In this document: positions 23,704-26,258 of the stretch, piece by piece | Layout of the letters: each line of letters begins with the position of its first letter | Numbering within the stretch: position 1 is the first letter of the stretch | Assembly: GCA_022758985.1 (NCBI GenBank) | Contig: JAEMQC010000032.1 | Location: forward strand, 1-26,258 | Source: Campylobacteraceae bacterium | Lineage (GTDB): Bacteria; Campylobacterota; Campylobacteria; Campylobacterales; UBA6016 | Length of the DNA stretch: 26,258 nt | Direction: 5' to 3' | The notes under the pieces: model-generated | The model's input: the letters and a program-made list of their open reading frames with translations, nothing else | The model's database searches: none | Told to the model about the DNA's origin: nothing | Position numbers and translations under genes: made by a program

Positions 23704-23732
23704 ATTATACTCAAAATTTTATGCGCAGTCAA
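23704..23732 (-). promoter_or_regulatory. Sigma70-type promoter of the S10 ribosomal operon
   Basis: On the minus strand TTGACT (23727-23732) and TATAAT (23704-23709) are separated by exactly 17 nt. Both boxes are near consensus, with a perfect -10. RNA would start near 23697, giving a leader of about 55 nt before rpsJ. A TTGACA-like -35 is unusual in Campylobacter, where sigma70 promoters often show only a -10 and periodic T-tracts, so this is expected to be very strong. It drives the large operon away from the divergent ATPase gene. Confidence 0.88.
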
Positions 23733-23774
23733 GTAAAAACAGGGGTTCTTTTAAGTGTACTCATAAAAACTTAT

Positions 23775-23801
23775 CCTTTTTAAAAGGAAAAAAGCTACAA
23801 T
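23775..23801 (+). promoter_or_regulatory. Candidate promoter and small inverted repeat before the divergent ATPase gene
   Basis: CCTTTT (23775-23780) and AAAAGG (23782-23787) form an inverted repeat around a single T. TACAAT (23796-23801) resembles a -10 box 26 nt before the TTG start. No good -35 is present at 17 nt. The arrangement could serve the weakly translated ATPase-rnhB pair. Support is from sequence likeness only. Confidence 0.35.
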
Positions 23802-23827
23802 AACCGAAAAACATTAGGTATAAAATT

Positions 23828-24928
23828 TTGGAAATTTTTGAGCAGCTTTTATCCGAAACCCCCAAGAAATTCTCTTTTTTTGAAAGAAAAGTTTTTTTAC
23901 CAAGAAATAAAAACATCAATCTTTTCGGCCCGCCGAGCAGCGGAAAAACATCCCTTGCTCTTTTGCATGCCCTTGAAAAAAAAGAGCCTTTTTTATATAT
24001 GGATTTGTGCGACTATAGGATAGAAAAATTTGATAAAGACGGTCTATTTGCTTTTGCGAAAGAGAAAAAATTATCTACTATCGTTCTTGACAATGCAGAC
24101 GGAGAAGTCATAGAAAATCATACCGATATACAGTTCATAGTAATTTCAAAAACGCCGCTGGACGCAGGTGGATACGAGCAAATTTCTCTAGGCGGATTGG
24201 ATTTTGAGGAGTATCTATCTTTTTATGAGAGGGTTTATCACGGCAAGAGAGAAAGCGAGTTTGAGGAGGAGAGGATACCGCACATATTTGCCTCTTTTTT
24301 AAAAGACGGTTCAAACCCGAGGCTTGGTGTGGTCAATGAACTCGAAAAAAGAAGGGCGCTAAGCGACATAATCAAAAAAATAGCAACAACAAAAACGGAA
24401 GAAGCCATAGCGGTTGAGTTTTTGAGAAAAACTGCGACAAAGCTGTCGCTACTTCAAGTATTTACCCTCGTAAAATCCAAAACCAAAATATCCAAAGACT
24501 TTTTCTACTCATATACGACAAAGCTCCAAAATAGCGGAGTGTTGTTTTTTGTCGAAAAGCTGCACCAAAAAAACTCATCCAAAAAAATATACTCCTATGA
24601 CTTTGCCCTCAAAACCGCCGTCGATTTCAAAAAAGATTTTTCCGCCGTTTTTGAAAATATGGTTTTTTTGGAGCTAAACTCAAGGGGGTACGAGATATAT
24701 TACACCGACGAGGCGGGGTTTTTTGTCCCTGAGCTGGAAAAAGCCGTCGTTGCAAAAGCCTTTGCGATAACGGACGATGAAAAAAAACTGGCCAAACTCT
24801 CCAAAAAAGCATGGGAGCTTGGAATTAGAGAGGTAGAGATAGTGACGGTAAACAAAGAGGATGAAAAAATAGTGGACGGGGTGCGGATACAAAGTCTGCC
24901 GTTTTGGCAATGGGCGCTTAGCCTATGA
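23828..24928 (+). CDS. AAA-type (AAA_14/DUF4143-like) ATPase of unknown role
   Basis: A 366-residue P-loop protein. Walker A is GPPSSGKTS (34-42), Walker B is TIVLDNA (84-90) with Asp88 followed by Asn rather than Glu, and LGGLDFEEYLSF (121-132) matches the helix typical of DUF4143-linked ATPases. The middle (about 190-245) looks like a winged-helix. The C-terminal part opens with FENMVFLELNSRGYEIYYTDEAGFFVPE, a DUF4143-like nuclease-fold start, but the usual EVDF acidic residue is replaced by Gly297, so catalysis looks lost. The start must be TTG: the next ATG (codon 58) would delete Walker A, and an in-frame stop lies 27 nt upstream. The Shine-Dalgarno is weak (AGG at 9 nt). It overlaps rnhB by 4 nt (ATGA) and diverges from the S10 operon. 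Substrate unknown. Confidence 0.8.
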   Translation: MEIFEQLLSETPKKFSFFERKVFLPRNKNINLFGPPSSGKTSLALLHALEKKEPFLYMDLCDYRIEKFDKDGLFAFAKEKKLSTIVLDNADGEVIENHTDIQFIVISKTPLDAGGYEQISLGGLDFEEYLSFYERVYHGKRESEFEEERIPHIFASFLKDGSNPRLGVVNELEKRRALSDIIKKIATTKTEEAIAVEFLRKTATKLSLLQVFTLVKSKTKISKDFFYSYTTKLQNSGVLFFVEKLHQKNSSKKIYSYDFALKTAVDFKKDFSAVFENMVFLELNSRGYEIYYTDEAGFFVPELEKAVVAKAFAITDDEKKLAKLSKKAWELGIREVEIVTVNKEDEKIVDGVRIQSLPFWQWALSL

Positions 24929-25473
24929 TACTCTGCGGAATAGACGAGGCTGGACGGGGTCCGCTAGCTGGACCGCTGTGCTTTGCCGGATGTATACTAA
25001 CGGGTGAAGTAAAAGGGCTAAATGACTCCAAAAAACTAACGGAAGCAAAAAGAGATGCGCTTTTTGACGAGGTTGTGCAAAACTCCATATATCATATAGT
25101 ATGGCACAGCGCAAAAGAGATAGACGAGCTAGGGATATCGGCATGTATCAAACGCTCTCTTATCGAAATAAAATCAGTGATTAGTGCGGATAGGTATTTG
25201 TTTGACGGAAATAGCCGCTTTGGGGTGAACGGACTGGAGACGATGGTAAAAGCGGATGCACAGGTGACGGAGGTGATGGCGGCTAGTATCCTCGCCAAAG
25301 TCAGTAGAGATAGGTTTATGATAAAGATGGACATCAAATATCCACAGTACGGCTTTGCAAAGCACAAGGGCTACGGCACGGCGGCGCACATAGAAGCTAT
25401 AAGGGTGTATGGACTAAGTGAAATACACAGGGAGAGCTATAAACCAAAGAGCCTGCAGCCGTCTCTTTTTTAG
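24925..25473 (+). CDS. rnhB: Ribonuclease HII
   Basis: A 182-residue enzyme that cuts the RNA strand of RNA-DNA hybrids and starts removal of single ribonucleotides from DNA. The acidic set is complete: Asp7 and Glu8 in GIDEAGRGPLAGP, Asp94 in FDGNSRF, and Asp111 in KADAQV, with AASILAKVSRDRFM and the HKGYGTAAH block following. The start at 24925 gives the standard N-terminus and overlaps the ATPase stop as ATGA, so it is translationally coupled to that gene. Its last ~77 nt are antisense to the 3' end of the lipoprotein gene. Confidence 0.96.
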   Translation: MILCGIDEAGRGPLAGPLCFAGCILTGEVKGLNDSKKLTEAKRDALFDEVVQNSIYHIVWHSAKEIDELGISACIKRSLIEIKSVISADRYLFDGNSRFGVNGLETMVKADAQVTEVMAASILAKVSRDRFMIKMDIKYPQYGFAKHKGYGTAAHIEAIRVYGLSEIHRESYKPKSLQPSLF

Positions 25474-25645
25474 CACCACTCCACTCATCGCCAAATACTG
25501 ACGGATTGAGCCTTCTGGCAAGGCGCATTTTGACGGTTTTTTCGACAGACTCCATAACAAGCTTCTTGCTCTCTTTGCTGTCGCAAGACGGAGAACCGCA
25601 GCCTACAAACAACAAAGCAAAACACAAAAAGACAATTTTGTACAT
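25397..25645 (-). CDS. Small predicted lipoprotein, 3' end antisense to rnhB
   Basis: An 82-residue protein with a short lipoprotein signal: MYK, a hydrophobic core (IVFLCFALLFVG) and Cys16 in a lipobox (FVGC). GSPSCDSKESKKLV follows, so Cys16 would be lipidated and the protein anchored to a membrane facing the periplasm. The ATG has GGAG 6 nt upstream and lies 22 nt after the acid phosphatase stop, so the two look like one operon. The last ~25 residues (ETAAGS ... LVHTPL) are read from DNA antisense to rnhB and look unconserved. The gene may be a truncated form of a longer family or a gene extended by stop loss. Function is not recognised. Confidence 0.6.
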   Translation of the reverse strand: MYKIVFLCFALLFVGCGSPSCDSKESKKLVMESVEKTVKMRLARRLNPSVFGDEWSGAKKETAAGSLVYSSPCVFHLVHTPL

Positions 25646-25667
25646 CGTACACTCCGAGCTGTTTTTG

Positions 25668-26258
25668 CTATTTTAGCCCGAGTACGCTTCTAAGTTCCGC
25701 TCTTGCCGCTTCAAAATCGGCCATAAACCTCTCGTTTTTCAAAAACTCGTTTGAGAGCAGTGTGCCGCTAATGCGCCCCGCCCCAATATCCGTTGGGTAG
25801 TGAACGCCCAAAACGATACGGTTTTGCGAATACTCCTCGGCTCTCATAAACAGCTCATATCTTTTTTCGGGAACCATTTTTGAGAGGATTATCGCACACT
25901 CGTAGGCAAAAGTCGTGTGCCCGCTAGGATATGAAGCTCCTTTGGTATCTGGCTTTAGCGAATGCACTTTGGGGCTTGCAAGAAACGGTCTTGGGCGTTT
26001 ATACCGCTCTTTTACAATCCAAGCGACAACATCCCCGTCTCTTTTCATCTTTTCAAAAAGCGCAGCCGTCATAGGCAGCTTATCCGGCGTAAAATCAGCC
26101 CCCATCACATCCGCAAAACGAAATACCGTCAAATTGGCGTCATCGTAAGCTCTCTCGCCTTGCGCTTTTGTCCTCTTGCTCTGCGCTTTAAGCACCGTAT
26201 TCATATCCTCTTTATCCTCCAAAGAACCGGGCTTTGGAGGCGGGGCAAGCAACTCCAC
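25668..26258 (-). CDS. PAP2-family class A acid phosphatase, 5' end outside window
   Basis: A partial protein; about 196 residues are visible and the frame runs off the window end, so a signal peptide, if any, lies outside. The three-part phosphatase signature is present: KERYKRPRP (K-x6-RP), ASYPSGHTTFAY (PSGH with the catalytic-site His), and NRIVLGVHYPTD (R-x5-H-x3-D, with Asn where Ser is usual). The preceding PPPKPGSLEDKEDMNTVL is typical of secreted class A non-specific acid phosphatases, soluble relatives of PAP2 lipid phosphatases. It would remove phosphate from organic esters in the periplasm (inference). The lipoprotein gene follows after 22 nt. Confidence 0.88.
   Translation of the reverse strand: MELLAPPPKPGSLEDKEDMNTVLKAQSKRTKAQGERAYDDANLTVFRFADVMGADFTPDKLPMTAALFEKMKRDGDVVAWIVKERYKRPRPFLASPKVHSLKPDTKGASYPSGHTTFAYECAIILSKMVPEKRYELFMRAEEYSQNRIVLGVHYPTDIGAGRISGTLLSNEFLKNERFMADFEAARAELRSVLGLK

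Noticed and set aside
23643..23732. 30-residue N-terminal extension of S10
   Set aside because: The start would be a TTG within the -35 box, and S10 is conserved at 103 residues from the ATG at 23642.
24627..24910. Minus-strand frames inside the ATPase gene
   Set aside because: They have low-complexity, basic or aromatic-rich products without domains and are shadows of the plus-strand gene.
1..26258. CRISPR arrays, IS elements, prophage, tRNA or rRNA genes
   Set aside because: No regularly spaced repeats, transposase motifs, terminal inverted repeats, phage genes or cloverleaf-like stretches were seen on either strand. Small RNAs could be missed by eye.

Overview
The window reads as a chromosomal segment of a Campylobacterota (epsilonproteobacterial) bacterium, most likely a Campylobacter with moderate G+C content. 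This rests on the gene order (NifU-like / TPR-like protein / murE ... panD / ybaB / ispA / tkt), on an unbroken rpsJ-to-rplQ ribosomal cluster that also holds secY, map, infA and rpoA but no rpmD (L30), and on the protein sequences. A species cannot be assigned from sequence reading alone. The combination of a group 4 [NiFe]-hydrogenase and NADP-type glutamate dehydrogenase fits the C. concisus/curvus/rectus type of species better than C. jejuni (inference).

Layout. Positions 1-1315 (+) hold the 3' end of a membrane-bound group 4 (Ech/Hyf/Coo-like) [NiFe]-hydrogenase operon: the large subunit, cut by the window start, and an 8Fe ferredoxin subunit. gdhA follows at 1355-2677 (+) and ends in a hairpin terminator facing the convergent gene. 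Positions 2699-9904 (-) form a metabolic cluster read right to left: NifU-like scaffold, TPR-like unknown, murE, a thioredoxin-fold [2Fe-2S] ferredoxin, panD, ybaB, ispA, tkt and gapA. It links Fe-S assembly, peptidoglycan, pantothenate, isoprenoid and sugar-phosphate metabolism, mostly with 0-10 nt spacing.

Positions 10008-23642 (-) are one 29-gene ribosomal/secretion/transcription operon. In transcription order it is rpsJ-rplC-rplD-rplW-rplB-rpsS-rplV-rpsC-rplP-rpmC-rpsQ-rplN-rplX-rplE-rpsN-rpsH-rplF-rplR-rpsE-rplO-secY-map-infA-rpmJ-rpsM-rpsK-rpsD-rpoA-rplQ. A near-consensus sigma70 promoter (23704-23732) lies upstream and a GC-rich hairpin with a U-tract (9971-9995) lies after rplQ. Many junctions overlap by 1, 4, 8 or 14 nt, which suggests translational coupling. 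The only sizeable internal gap is the ~100 nt between infA and rpmJ.

Positions 23828-25473 (+) carry a divergent pair: a TTG-started AAA-type ATPase with a degenerate DUF4143-like C-terminus, and rnhB, joined by an ATGA overlap. Positions 25397-26258 (-) hold a PAP2/class A acid phosphatase, cut by the window end, and a small lipoprotein whose 3' end runs antisense into rnhB.

No CRISPR array, IS element, prophage, tRNA or rRNA gene was seen, and no stretch over 300 bases lacks a gene. Most of the window is housekeeping. The items most worth a second look are the hydrogenase large subunit with no C-terminal maturation peptide, the ATPase beside rnhB, the overlapping lipoprotein gene, and the short S10-operon leader.
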